This document shows positions 7,703-15,236 of a stretch of DNA of 15,246 nt, one piece after another; the stretch's first letter is position 1, and every line of letters starts with the position of its first letter. Location: NCBI GenBank assembly GCA_902803725.1, contig CADCRD010000171.1:1-15246 (forward strand), read 5' to 3'. This stretch comes from an uncultured Eubacteriales bacterium (lineage in GTDB: Bacteria; Bacillota; Clostridia; Peptostreptococcales; Anaerovoracaceae). The notes below the pieces were generated by a model that searched no databases, was not told the DNA's origin, and worked only from the letters and a program-made list of their open reading frames with translations. A program made the translations under genes and the position numbers.

Positions 7703-8854
7703 ATGCAAGTAACAAAAGATATCATAAACGTTGGAGTAAATGATCATGACATAGATCTGTTCGAAGGACAGTTCGTGGTGCCTAATGGCATGGCATATAA
7801 CTCTTACGTCATTATGGATGAGAAAATCGCAGTAATGGATTCAGTAGGATATGAATTTGCTGATCAGTGGATCGAGAACGTCAAAAAGGCAACAGAAGGC
7901 AGACAGCCCGATTATCTGGTCATTCAGCATATGGAGCCTGATCACTCTGCAAATATGGTCGATTTTCTGAATGAATTCCCGGATGCAAAGATCGTTTCCA
8001 GCAAGAAAGCTTTCGGTATGATGGCTCAGTTCTTCGGAAGTGATTTTGCAGAAAAGCAGATCGTTGTTAAAGAAGGTGATACACTGGAACTGGGAACTCA
8101 CACACTGAACTTTATCAATGCTCCGATGGTGCACTGGCCGGAAGTTATCATGACATATGAGAGTACAGACAAAGTTCTGTTCTCGGCTGACGGATTCGGA
8201 AAATTCGGAGCAACGGATGCTGACGAAGACTGGGCATGCGAAGCACGCCGCTACTACTTTGGCATTGTCGGCAAATACGGCAAACAGGTTCAGGCAGTTC
8301 TGAAAAAGGCTGCAGCGCTTGATATCAGTATCATCTGTCCGCTTCACGGACCGGTCCTGAATGAAGATCTGGGATACTATATCGGACTGTATGATACATG
8401 GTCATCATACAGGGCAGAGACAGAAGGCGTATTTATTCCGTACACTTCCGTATATGGCAATACAAAGAAGGCAGTCCTTCTGCTGGCAGAAAAACTTGAA
8501 GCAAAGGGTATCAAAGTCAGCGTTATGGATCTGGCCAGAGAAGATTGGGCAGAAGCTATCGAAGATGCATTCAGGTATGACAGGATAGTGTTCGCGACCA
8601 CTACATATAATAACGATATCTTCCCGTTCATGAAATCTCTTATCGATCATCTTATTGTCAGAGATTATCAGAACAAAAAGGTCGGTATTATCGAAAACAG
8701 CACATGGGCTCCTGCAGTTGAAAAAGGTGTTAAAAAGATGCTGGAGGGCAGCAAGGATATCACATTCTGTGATAATGTCGTCAGCATCAAATCAGCTATG
8801 GACGACGAGAACATAGCTCAGATAGAAAAACTGGCAGAAGAGCTCGCACAATAA
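7703..8854 (+). CDS. fprA: Class A flavodiiron protein (O2/NO reductase)
   Basis: A 383-residue flavodiiron protein that reduces O2 to water or NO to N2O in the cytoplasm, protecting anaerobes. The N-terminal metallo-beta-lactamase-like domain (about 1-240) carries the complete di-iron ligand set: His76, Glu78, Asp80 and His81 in HMEPDH, then His144, Asp163 and His215. The C-terminal flavodoxin domain (about 243-383) has the FMN phosphate loop TSVYGNT at 248-254 and the WAP segment at 335-337. Length matches the two-domain class A type, with no fused rubredoxin or flavin reductase, so it needs an external donor. AAGGAG lies 9 bases before ATG. The CofE-like gene follows 70 bases after the stop with no terminator, suggesting cotranscription. 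No rubredoxin gene is visible nearby. Confidence 0.95.
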   Translation: MQVTKDIINVGVNDHDIDLFEGQFVVPNGMAYNSYVIMDEKIAVMDSVGYEFADQWIENVKKATEGRQPDYLVIQHMEPDHSANMVDFLNEFPDAKIVSSKKAFGMMAQFFGSDFAEKQIVVKEGDTLELGTHTLNFINAPMVHWPEVIMTYESTDKVLFSADGFGKFGATDADEDWACEARRYYFGIVGKYGKQVQAVLKKAAALDISIICPLHGPVLNEDLGYYIGLYDTWSSYRAETEGVFIPYTSVYGNTKKAVLLLAEKLEAKGIKVSVMDLAREDWAEAIEDAFRYDRIVFATTTYNNDIFPFMKSLIDHLIVRDYQNKKVGIIENSTWAPAVEKGVKKMLEGSKDITFCDNVVSIKSAMDDENIAQIEKLAEELAQ

Positions 8855-8858
8855 AGTG

Positions 8859-8877
8859 CGGCATAAACAGTATGCCG
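8859..8877 (+). other. Stem-loop between fprA and the cofE-like gene
   Basis: CGGCAT at 8859-8864 pairs with ATGCCG at 8872-8877 around a 7-base loop. It is followed by GAAAAGAG rather than T residues, so it should not terminate. It may set the ratio of the two messages through RNA processing or stability. Confidence 0.4.
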
Positions 8878-8924
8878 GAAAAGAGACTGGATTATCAAAA
8901 ACGGTCTGGAAAGGAATAAGAAAA

Positions 8925-10121
8925 ATGAGCGAAAGAAGAGTAGGAACCGTATCAAGAGGAATCAGATGTCCCATTATCAGAGAAGGCGATGATCTTGCAG
9001 CCATAGTTGCAGACAGTGTTCTCAACGCTGCAGAGGACGAAGGATTTGAACTGAGAGACAGAGATGTTATTTCCATAACGGAATCAGTTGTTGCAAGATC
9101 GCAGGGAAATTATGTATCAGTTGATGATATCGCTGCAGATGTACGTGCAAAACTGGGCGGGGAAACGATTGGTGTCATATTCCCGATCCTTTCAAGAAAT
9201 CGTTTTGCGATCTGTCTCAGAGGTATTGCCTCAGGCGCAAAAAAAGTCGTTCTGATGCTGAGCTATCCTTCTGATGAGGTGGGCAACGAACTCGTCAGCC
9301 TGGACAAGATAGACGAAGCAGGTATCAATCCTTACAGTGATGTTCTGACACTTGAAAAATACAGGGAACTGTTTGGTGTCAACAAGCACCCGTTCACCGG
9401 TATTGATTATGTTGAATACTACAGCGATCTGATCACATCATGCGGTGCTGAGGCTGAGATCATATTTGCGAATCATCCGGAAGCTATTCTTGATCATGCT
9501 GACTGCGTGCTGGCATGTGATATCCATACAAGGGCTCGCACAAAGCGTATATTGCAGGAAAAAGGCGCAAAAGTAGTTTGCACGCTCGATGATATCATGA
9601 ATGAGCCGGCTGATGGCAGAGGATGTAACGAGAAATACGGATTGCTCGGATCAAATAAATCTACAGAAGATAAAGTCAAGCTTTTCCCGAGAGAATGCAC
9701 TGATCTGGTTCTTGAAATACAAAAGAAGATCCTTGACAAGACAGGAAAGCACGTTGAAGTCATGGTATATGGTGATGGTGCATTCAAGGACCCGCAGGGC
9801 AAGATATGGGAGCTTGCTGATCCTGTTGTATCTCCGGCATTCACGGATGGCCTCATTGGAACACCTAATGAGCTGAAACTGAAGTATCTGGCTGATAATG
9901 ATTTTAAAGATCTTTCCGGTGAAGAACTGAAGAAGGCAATTGAAAACAGCATTCGTGAAAAGGATGGAAATCTCGTTGGAAATATGGCTTCTCAGGGGAC
10001 GACACCGCGTCAGCTGACAGACCTTATTGGTTCTTTGTGCGACCTGACCAGCGGATCAGGAGACAAAGGAACGCCTGTTGTGCTCGTTCAGGGATATTTT
10101 GACAACTACACGAATGAATGA
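8925..10121 (+). CDS. CofE-like protein (F420-0:L-glutamate ligase family)
   Basis: A 398-residue protein whose first 230 or so residues resemble the coenzyme F420-0:gamma-glutamyl ligase family. Visible similarities are the REGDDLAAIVADSV stretch at 19-32 and LRDRDVISITESVVARSQGN at 43-62, which parallels the GDD and ITQKIVSKAEGR motifs of archaeal CofE. A second recognisable block is VYGDGAFKDP at 281-290. At about 400 residues it is much longer than CofE (about 250). True CofE adds glutamates to F420, but this larger clostridial type has no proven activity to my knowledge. ATG 8925 is preferred because GGAAAGGAA precedes it; an in-frame GTG at 8856 would abut fprA but has no ribosome binding site. 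It is the last gene before a strong terminator. Confidence 0.78.
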   Translation: MSERRVGTVSRGIRCPIIREGDDLAAIVADSVLNAAEDEGFELRDRDVISITESVVARSQGNYVSVDDIAADVRAKLGGETIGVIFPILSRNRFAICLRGIASGAKKVVLMLSYPSDEVGNELVSLDKIDEAGINPYSDVLTLEKYRELFGVNKHPFTGIDYVEYYSDLITSCGAEAEIIFANHPEAILDHADCVLACDIHTRARTKRILQEKGAKVVCTLDDIMNEPADGRGCNEKYGLLGSNKSTEDKVKLFPRECTDLVLEIQKKILDKTGKHVEVMVYGDGAFKDPQGKIWELADPVVSPAFTDGLIGTPNELKLKYLADNDFKDLSGEELKKAIENSIREKDGNLVGNMASQGTTPRQLTDLIGSLCDLTSGSGDKGTPVVLVQGYFDNYTNE

Positions 10122-10139
10122 TCACGAAAATCATCTGAT

Positions 10140-10182
10140 AATAATGCGCTGCTGCGGATGTCTCCCGCAGCAGTATTATTTT
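10140..10182 (+). terminator. Intrinsic terminator after the fprA-cofE-like unit
   Basis: A perfect 9-bp stem, CTGCTGCGG at 10149-10157 with CCGCAGCAG at 10165-10173, encloses a 7-base loop. AATAAT at 10140-10145 and ATTATT at 10175-10180 extend the pairing past a small bulge, and the tail reads TATTATTTT. A second small hairpin, GCGG/CCGC, follows at 10183-10194. Confidence 0.85.
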
Positions 10183-10227
10183 GCGGGCTCCCGCCGGCAA
10201 AGGTAAAGAATGAATTATAAAAAAGCG

Positions 10228-10236
10228 TGTTATAAT
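10228..10236 (+). promoter_or_regulatory. Extended -10 promoter for the PAP2 gene
   Basis: TGT-TATAAT at 10228-10236 is a perfect -10 with an extended TGn, placed just after the terminator of the preceding unit. No good -35 is present. The predicted start near 10243 leaves about 56 bases to the ATG. Confidence 0.6.
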
Positions 10237-10298
10237 TGATAGTGACACGAATGATTTTCATAAAAAGATGAATCAGGAAAGGAAATCAGCATATCAAT

Positions 10299-10973
10299 AT
10301 GTCGGCTAATGGAAAAAAAGAAAGATTCATACCTGAATATACATATTCGTCATTTATCATTTGCCTCAGTATATGCGGCACCATGTATTTTGTGACAAAA
10401 TACATGGGGATCGGTGCGCCGCATGATCTTGCGAATGCCTGCGATGAGATGATACCATTTATTCCCGCCTGGTCGGTGATCTATCTGGGATGCTATTTTT
10501 TCTGGGCTTTCAATGCTGTTTTGGTGGCAAGAGAGGGGAAGAAAAAATGGTACAGGTTCGTGGCAGCTTATGTGATGGCAGAGTTTTTCTGCTGCGCTGT
10601 GTTCATTTTGTTTCCGACAACGATGCCCCGGCCTGAAATAACAGGAAGCGGGATATTCGATCAGCTGATGATTATCGTTTACAGTGCAGATCTGCCGTAC
10701 AATCTTCTGCCGTCCATTCACTGCATGCTCAGCTGGCTGGTCACAAGGCCGCTGCTGGGATCGGTCAGGGTCCCCGGATGGTATCAGGTGGTCTCTGTCT
10801 TCGCTTGTGTGCTGATTTTCCTGTCAACGCTGTTCACAAAACAACATGTGATGATAGATATCCCGACAGGCATACTGGTGGCCGAAGCAGCTCTTTATGC
10901 TGCGGGAATACTTCCTCTTGCAGACTGGTTTGAAAGGTTATTCGGAAGAATCGATTCAATAATATTCAAATAA
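10299..10973 (+). CDS. PAP2-superfamily membrane phosphatase/phosphotransferase
   Basis: A 224-residue multi-pass membrane protein with hydrophobic segments at about 15-36, 56-77, 86-106, 121-137, 162-179 and 188-205. The PAP2 motifs are present in diverged form: Pro-Arg-Pro at 110-112, PSIH at 138-141 and S-x4-KQH-x3-D from Ser176 to Asp187, with His141, His183 and Asp187 as the expected catalytic residues. The TKQH variant is typical of the PAP2 branch related to Aur1/inositol-phosphorylceramide synthases rather than of classical phosphatidate phosphatases. Likely substrates are lipid phosphates such as phosphatidylglycerol phosphate or undecaprenyl diphosphate, or a lipid head-group transfer; which one is not decidable. 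AGGAAAGGAA ends about 14 bases before ATG, a loose spacing, and I see no better start. Confidence 0.85.
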   Translation: MSANGKKERFIPEYTYSSFIICLSICGTMYFVTKYMGIGAPHDLANACDEMIPFIPAWSVIYLGCYFFWAFNAVLVAREGKKKWYRFVAAYVMAEFFCCAVFILFPTTMPRPEITGSGIFDQLMIIVYSADLPYNLLPSIHCMLSWLVTRPLLGSVRVPGWYQVVSVFACVLIFLSTLFTKQHVMIDIPTGILVAEAALYAAGILPLADWFERLFGRIDSIIFK

Positions 10974-11010
10974 AAAACCGGCCATAAGGGAAGCTGATCC
11001 TTTTGGCCGG
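10972..11010 (-). terminator. Terminator for the lipoprotein gene, possibly bidirectional
   Basis: CCGGCCA at 10978-10984 pairs with TGGCCGG at 11004-11010, and AAGG with CCTT continue the stem inside after a mismatch. On the minus strand it is followed by a run of six T (bases 10972-10977 are A), so it serves the minus-strand lipoprotein gene and overlaps the PAP2 stop codon. On the plus strand the tail ATGCCTTCTTT is weaker but may also end PAP2 transcripts. Confidence 0.8.
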
Positions 11011-11019
11011 ATGCCTTCT

Positions 11020-12411
11020 TTATTCGTCCGCAAGGCTTGACAGGTACATCACCAGGCTCTGGGCGATTTCCTGTCCGGACTGGATATTTGCTCCGATGCA
11101 GATCATGTCGAGATCCTGACGCTTTTCATAGAACAATGCGCATTCGTTTTCCTCAAATGTCCATTGTTCTTCCAGATCGAGGTCTGCCTGCCGGGCGGCA
11201 ACTTTGAAGCTGTCATTGAGCTCGGATTTGTCTCTGAACGGCCAGCAGGGGAATGAACCTGTCTCTTTGATCGTGAAATCGCTGAGATCCGCAGTATCTT
11301 TATAAGCTCTGAGCATTTTTTTGAATATGCCTGGATTTATTGATCTGCCTTTCATGCCAAGCACAAAGCCATTCTTCCCCTTTTCAGATGCAAAGCCGAT
11401 GTTTGCTACTGCAACAGCCTCCCCGTCTTCATCATCATTTTCAGTTGCGAATGTGCCGTCCTTTACAGTATAAAGAAAACTCATGATGTTGGCTGTATCT
11501 TCTTCAGAATATGATGTATTTGGTGTCTTGCATTTTGTGCATGAGATCTTAAGGCTGTTTTCGTTGTCGCGATAGGAATCCTCAAAATTCTTTTTTATAG
11601 TATCGAATGTTTCGAGCAGCTTTTTTTCGTCATTTTTGTCGACAGTTATCGTCATTTGAGCAAATGAAGGATATGTTCCTGACGAAGAGCCTCCTTTAAA
11701 GTCATTTACCTGAAAGGCCAGACCGGAAGACTGGCATGAATTCATAAACTGCCCAAGTGCTTTTATCGGGTTGCCGTGTTTTCTTGTCATATCTGATGAA
11801 TCGCCGCCTTCAAGGCCTCCGATGTAAGCTTTATAAGAGATGGTGCCGCTGGTTTTGACATGCTTGATCTTTTGTGAGAGCAGATACTCCTTGCTGGCGG
11901 CGCTCCCTGTGAAAAGCCTGTTCTTTTTGCAGTAGGTCAGGCTTATAAGATTATCTGCCTTCAGCTGAGATTTTGAAAGCCCTTCTGTTCCATAATATCC
12001 TGATTTATCTGATGCTGTAAAAAGGATCCTGACATTGCCGTGCTGCTGAGAATTATTCAAAGCAGCCAGCGCTATGGCCGCACACTGGGCTTTGGAGGAA
12101 TAATGATCTGTGCTGAGATCGCACTGGATCAAAGTCGATGGTGCTTTCTTGTAGTCGTCTGTTGCATCCTCTGAAAGCAGCAGATTGTCTGAGGGCAGTT
12201 TTGCACAGCTTATTTCATTGTCCTGAGCCCATTTTGTGATACTCTTTTCCATTTCGCGGACGTTTTTTGCCTTTGCCCAGTCGCTGCGAAGTGTTTCGTA
12301 TATACTGTATACGTCATCTTTGATGGCTTCTTCTGTCTCGGAATCCAGAGAAGTGCATGCGGTACATAATATAATTATCAGGCCGAGAGCCAGTAAAAGT
12401 GCTTTTTTCAT
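11020..12411 (-). CDS. Lipoprotein with degenerate PepD (M20-type) fold, likely pseudo-peptidase
   Basis: A 463-residue exported lipoprotein: Lys2-Lys3, hydrophobic residues 4-16 and a lipobox-like CTAC with lipid-bearing Cys19. I do not see an intact enzyme, but the body follows PepD (aminoacyl-histidine dipeptidase). QHGNVRILFTASDKSGYYGT (123-142) parallels HGPLEVLLTMTEEAGMDGA, GGLEGGDSS (198-206) parallels the GLKGGHSG block, VNDFKGGSS (235-243) parallels IDFNGGT, and DLDMICIGANI (433-443) parallels EMDMVSIGPTI. By eye, the PepD metal and catalytic positions His80, Asp119, Glu149, Glu150, Asp173 and His461 are replaced here by Asp98, Ser106, Asp135, Lys136, Thr159 and a non-His residue. 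Peptidase activity is therefore unlikely; a binding or structural role is possible. A CxxC pair sits at 291-294. AAGGAGAA lies about 7 bases before the start. The family assignment is from recalled PepD sequence. Confidence 0.75.
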   Translation of the reverse strand: MKKALLLALGLIIILCTACTSLDSETEEAIKDDVYSIYETLRSDWAKAKNVREMEKSITKWAQDNEISCAKLPSDNLLLSEDATDDYKKAPSTLIQCDLSTDHYSSKAQCAAIALAALNNSQQHGNVRILFTASDKSGYYGTEGLSKSQLKADNLISLTYCKKNRLFTGSAASKEYLLSQKIKHVKTSGTISYKAYIGGLEGGDSSDMTRKHGNPIKALGQFMNSCQSSGLAFQVNDFKGGSSSGTYPSFAQMTITVDKNDEKKLLETFDTIKKNFEDSYRDNENSLKISCTKCKTPNTSYSEEDTANIMSFLYTVKDGTFATENDDEDGEAVAVANIGFASEKGKNGFVLGMKGRSINPGIFKKMLRAYKDTADLSDFTIKETGSFPCWPFRDKSELNDSFKVAARQADLDLEEQWTFEENECALFYEKRQDLDMICIGANIQSGQEIAQSLVMYLSSLADE

Positions 12412-12439
12412 TATTGTTCTCCTTTTTTTCAGTGGCTAT

Positions 12440-12448
12440 ATAATAGCA
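12440..12448 (-). promoter_or_regulatory. Extended -10 promoter for the lipoprotein gene
   Basis: On the minus strand the sequence reads TGC-TATTAT (12448 down to 12440), a five-of-six -10 with extended TGn, about 30 bases before the start codon. The -35 region is AT-rich and not recognisable. Confidence 0.5.
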
Positions 12449-12488
12449 TAAAAGGTTCGAAAAATAAAATATGAATTGGTTCACCGGG

Positions 12489-12528
12489 CTGTTTTGAAAT
12501 TTAAACAAAAATTTTTTTTTCAAAACAG
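12489..12528. repeat. Perfect 11-bp inverted repeat in the lipoprotein-nrdD interval
   Basis: CTGTTTTGAAA at 12489-12499 is exactly reverse-complementary to TTTCAAAACAG at 12518-12528, with an 18-base A/T spacer. It lies upstream of both divergent promoters and has no following T run on either strand, so it is not an obvious terminator. It could be a regulator site or a structured relic. Confidence 0.8.
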
Positions 12529-12535
12529 GAAAGAA

Positions 12536-12561
12536 TTTTTTCGGAATAAATGACGAAAAAA
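12536..12561. repeat. Second perfect inverted repeat, 8 bp
   Basis: TTTTTTCG at 12536-12543 mirrors CGAAAAAA at 12554-12561 across a 10-base spacer, immediately after the 11-bp repeat. Low complexity raises the chance of coincidence. The rest of 12412-12833 is AT-rich and holds promoters and an operator; no credible small gene is seen. Confidence 0.6.
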
Positions 12562-12702
12562 AACAATATCTGTATTTTACAAAAAATAACAATTAAGACT
12601 TTAGAACCAAAGATAAAAAAACTCATTACGAACGTGGTGTTTATGTAAACGGAAAAAGCTGTTAATATTCTGCACTGACCGATTGACGTACAAAAAAACA
12701 TG

Positions 12703-12730
12703 TTGACACATAGCATATTTAGCCTATAAT
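12703..12730 (+). promoter_or_regulatory. Consensus sigma-A promoter for nrdD
   Basis: TTGACA at 12703-12708 and TATAAT at 12725-12730, both perfect hexamers, are separated by 16 bases. The start point would be near 12737, giving a leader of about 97 bases. It is the strongest promoter in the window. Confidence 0.8.
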
Positions 12731-12751
12731 AGTTTTTGCACCAAGATAAAA

Positions 12752-12767
12752 GCACAATATCTTGTGG
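12752..12767 (+). promoter_or_regulatory. NrdR box upstream of nrdD
   Basis: The 16 bases GCACAATATCTTGTGG match the NrdR consensus acaCwAtATaTwGtgt at 13 positions, including all the strongly conserved ones, with the perfect arms CACAA (12753-12757) and TTGTG (12762-12766). NrdR is the ATP/dATP-sensing repressor of ribonucleotide reductase genes. A degenerate partner, recognisable mainly by its CTATA left half, lies at 12721-12736 over the -10, with centres 31 bases apart, which fits the usual spacing of paired NrdR boxes. Confidence 0.7.
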
Positions 12768-12833
12768 AGAAATCTGTGCATACATTGTTAATAAACTGTT
12801 GAAATATTATTGGGAAATAAAGGGAGAGAGAAG

Positions 12834-15236
12834 ATGGAACACAGGATCAGAAAGATCATTAAAAGAGACGGCAGAACGGTTGATTTTGATATAAACAAGA
12901 TCGCTACAGCTATATATAAAGCTGCTGAAGTTCTTGGCGGCAACAATGCGGAAATGGCCATGAATCTGGCTGAAGAAGTCGAAAAATATCTCGTGGAAGT
13001 ATGCCACAATGAAAAACCGACAGTAGAGGAAATACAGGATGCTGTTGAAAAGGTGCTTATCGAAAACGGCCATGCACGTACTTCAAAAGAATACATACTT
13101 TACAGAGCTGAGAGAACACGTGTAAGAGAGATGAACACGCGTCTCATGAAGACATATGAGGATCTTACCTTTAAAGATGCTTCAGAGGTGGATAACAAGA
13201 GAGAGAACGCAAACATAAATGCTGATACAGCTATGGGTACGATGCTCAAATATGGTTCTGAAGGATCAAAGCAGTTCTATCAGATGTTCGTTCTGAAACC
13301 GGAGCATGCAAAGGCTCACCGCGAAGGTGATATCCATATACACGATCTGGATTTCTATACGCTTACGACCACATGCTGTCAGATCTCACTGCAAAAGCTC
13401 TTCCACGGCGGATTTTCAACAGGCCATGGTTTCCTGAGAGAGCCAAATGATATACAGAGCTATGCGGCTCTTGCCTGCATAGCAATACAGTCCAACCAGA
13501 ATGATCAGCATGGCGGACAGAGTATTCCGGATTTTGATTATGCTATGTCCGATGGTGTCAGAAAGACATACAGAAAACTTTACTGGACCAATCTGGGAAA
13601 ACTTATCGATATGAAATATGATGTTGACGGTTCTGTAGATAAGGTCAAGATGATCGGCCAGAACATAATGGAAAACTATAATTGTTATCCGGTAATGGAT
13701 GATGACAACGGATACCGTGATCATGAATTTGTTTATCTCAAGGAGCTTTGCGAAGAAGAGTATATCGAAAAACTCCAGCTGAGAGCTGTAAAATATGCGC
13801 ACAAAGAAGTGCGCAGAGCTACATATCAGGCAATGGAAGCATTTGTTCATAATCTGAATACGATGCATTCACGTGCCGGTGCTCAGGTGCCTTTCACTTC
13901 AATCAACTACGGAACAGATCTGTCAAGTGAGGGAAGGCTTGTAAGTGAAAACGTGATGCTGTCTATGGAAGCCGGCCTGGGCAATGGGGAGACGCCGATA
14001 TTTCCTATCAATATCTTCAAAGTAAAGGAAGGCGTCAACTATAATCCTGAAGATCCAAACTATGATCTTTTCAAACTGGCATGCAGAGTCAGTGCAAAGA
14101 GGCTGTTCCCGAACTTCTCGTTTATAGATGCTCCGTTTAATAAAGCTTTCTATAAAGAGGGGGATCATAATACGGAAGTTGCTTATATGGGATGCCGCAC
14201 AAGAGTAATGGCAAATGTTTACGACAAAGACAATCAGGTTACTGCGGGAAGAGGAAATCTGTCCTTCACATCGATCAACCTCCCGCGTCTTGCGATAAAA
14301 TCACACGGCAATATAGACGTATTCTTTGAACTGCTGGATCACATGATGGATCTTTGCATCGATCAGCTGATGGAACGCTACAAGATCCAGGCCAAAAAAC
14401 ATGTATACAATTTCCCGTTCCTCATGGGACAGGGCGTATGGCTGGATTCCGAGAAACTCAAAGAAGATGATGAGGTTGGCGAAGTCCTGAAACATGGAAC
14501 TCTGTCAGTCGGATTCATCGGACTTGCCGAGACACTGGTCGCCCTTATCGGTGAGCATCACGGTCAGAGTGAGCAGGCTCAGAACCTGGGACTTGAGATA
14601 ATCGGATATATGAGAAAGCGTATGGATGAGGCCACTAAGCGTACGGGATTCAACTACACACTGCTGGCCACACCGGCTGAAGGTCTTTCCGGAAGATTCG
14701 TCCGCATGGACAAGGAGCGTTATGGGGAGATCCCGGGCGTAACAGATCGCGATTACTACACGAACTCGTTCCATATTCCGGTTTACTACAACATCAATGC
14801 TTTTGACAAGATCAAGAAGGAAGCACCGTATCATGCTCTCACAAATGCCGGTCACATCAGCTATATCGAACTGGATGGTGATCCGCTGAAAAATCTGGAT
14901 GCTTTTGAGCAGGTGATCAGATGCATGAAGGAAAGCGGAGTCGGATATGGTTCTGTAAATCATCCTGTTGACCGCGACCCTGTATGCGGATATACAGGTA
15001 TCATCGACAATGAGTGCCCTCACTGCGGACGTAATGAGGATGACGGCGAACCGAAATTTGAGAGAATCAGACGTATAACGGGATACCTTGTAGGAACGCT
15101 GGATCGCTTCAACGACGCAAAGACAGCTGAAGTCAGGGACAGGGTAAAACACCAGGTCCGTTTGGAAACATCTGATCTGGAGATGCAGGCTCTTTCGGAA
15201 GATGCTTCTGCTGAAGAAGTAAAACATCAGCATTAA
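12834..15236 (+). CDS. nrdD: Anaerobic ribonucleoside-triphosphate reductase (class III)
   Basis: An 800-residue glycyl-radical enzyme that reduces ribonucleoside triphosphates to dNTPs under anaerobiosis. An ATP-cone allosteric domain fills about 1-97 (IRKIIKRDGRTVDFDINKI at 5-23). Catalytic-barrel features include HIHDLDFY at 168-175, the adjacent cysteines Cys181-Cys182, the GGQSIPDFD loop at 227-235 and Cys454 in MGCRTRV. A C-terminal zinc site shows Cys718, Cys728 and Cys731 (CGYTG and CPHCG). The radical glycine is Gly750 in RITGY. About 28 acidic and polar residues extend beyond the usual end. ATG 12834 has GGGAG 7 bases upstream; an in-frame TTG at 12810 would lie in the leader and is rejected. 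The activating enzyme nrdG is expected just downstream but is outside the window. Confidence 0.96.
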   Translation: MEHRIRKIIKRDGRTVDFDINKIATAIYKAAEVLGGNNAEMAMNLAEEVEKYLVEVCHNEKPTVEEIQDAVEKVLIENGHARTSKEYILYRAERTRVREMNTRLMKTYEDLTFKDASEVDNKRENANINADTAMGTMLKYGSEGSKQFYQMFVLKPEHAKAHREGDIHIHDLDFYTLTTTCCQISLQKLFHGGFSTGHGFLREPNDIQSYAALACIAIQSNQNDQHGGQSIPDFDYAMSDGVRKTYRKLYWTNLGKLIDMKYDVDGSVDKVKMIGQNIMENYNCYPVMDDDNGYRDHEFVYLKELCEEEYIEKLQLRAVKYAHKEVRRATYQAMEAFVHNLNTMHSRAGAQVPFTSINYGTDLSSEGRLVSENVMLSMEAGLGNGETPIFPINIFKVKEGVNYNPEDPNYDLFKLACRVSAKRLFPNFSFIDAPFNKAFYKEGDHNTEVAYMGCRTRVMANVYDKDNQVTAGRGNLSFTSINLPRLAIKSHGNIDVFFELLDHMMDLCIDQLMERYKIQAKKHVYNFPFLMGQGVWLDSEKLKEDDEVGEVLKHGTLSVGFIGLAETLVALIGEHHGQSEQAQNLGLEIIGYMRKRMDEATKRTGFNYTLLATPAEGLSGRFVRMDKERYGEIPGVTDRDYYTNSFHIPVYYNINAFDKIKKEAPYHALTNAGHISYIELDGDPLKNLDAFEQVIRCMKESGVGYGSVNHPVDRDPVCGYTGIIDNECPHCGRNEDDGEPKFERIRRITGYLVGTLDRFNDAKTAEVRDRVKHQVRLETSDLEMQALSEDASAEEVKHQH

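Noticed and set aside
8856..8924. GTG start for the CofE-like protein abutting fprA
   Set aside because: No ribosome binding site precedes it, and the extra 23 residues overlap a stem-loop; ATG 8925 has a good site.
12501..12785. A 94-codon open frame on the minus strand in the lipoprotein-nrdD interval
   Set aside because: It lies in AT-rich DNA, crosses the nrdD promoter and NrdR box, has no clear ribosome binding site and encodes a low-complexity Phe/Ile-rich product.
12784..12802. Rex-like half site TTGTTAA upstream of nrdD
   Set aside because: The second half TTAACAA is absent.
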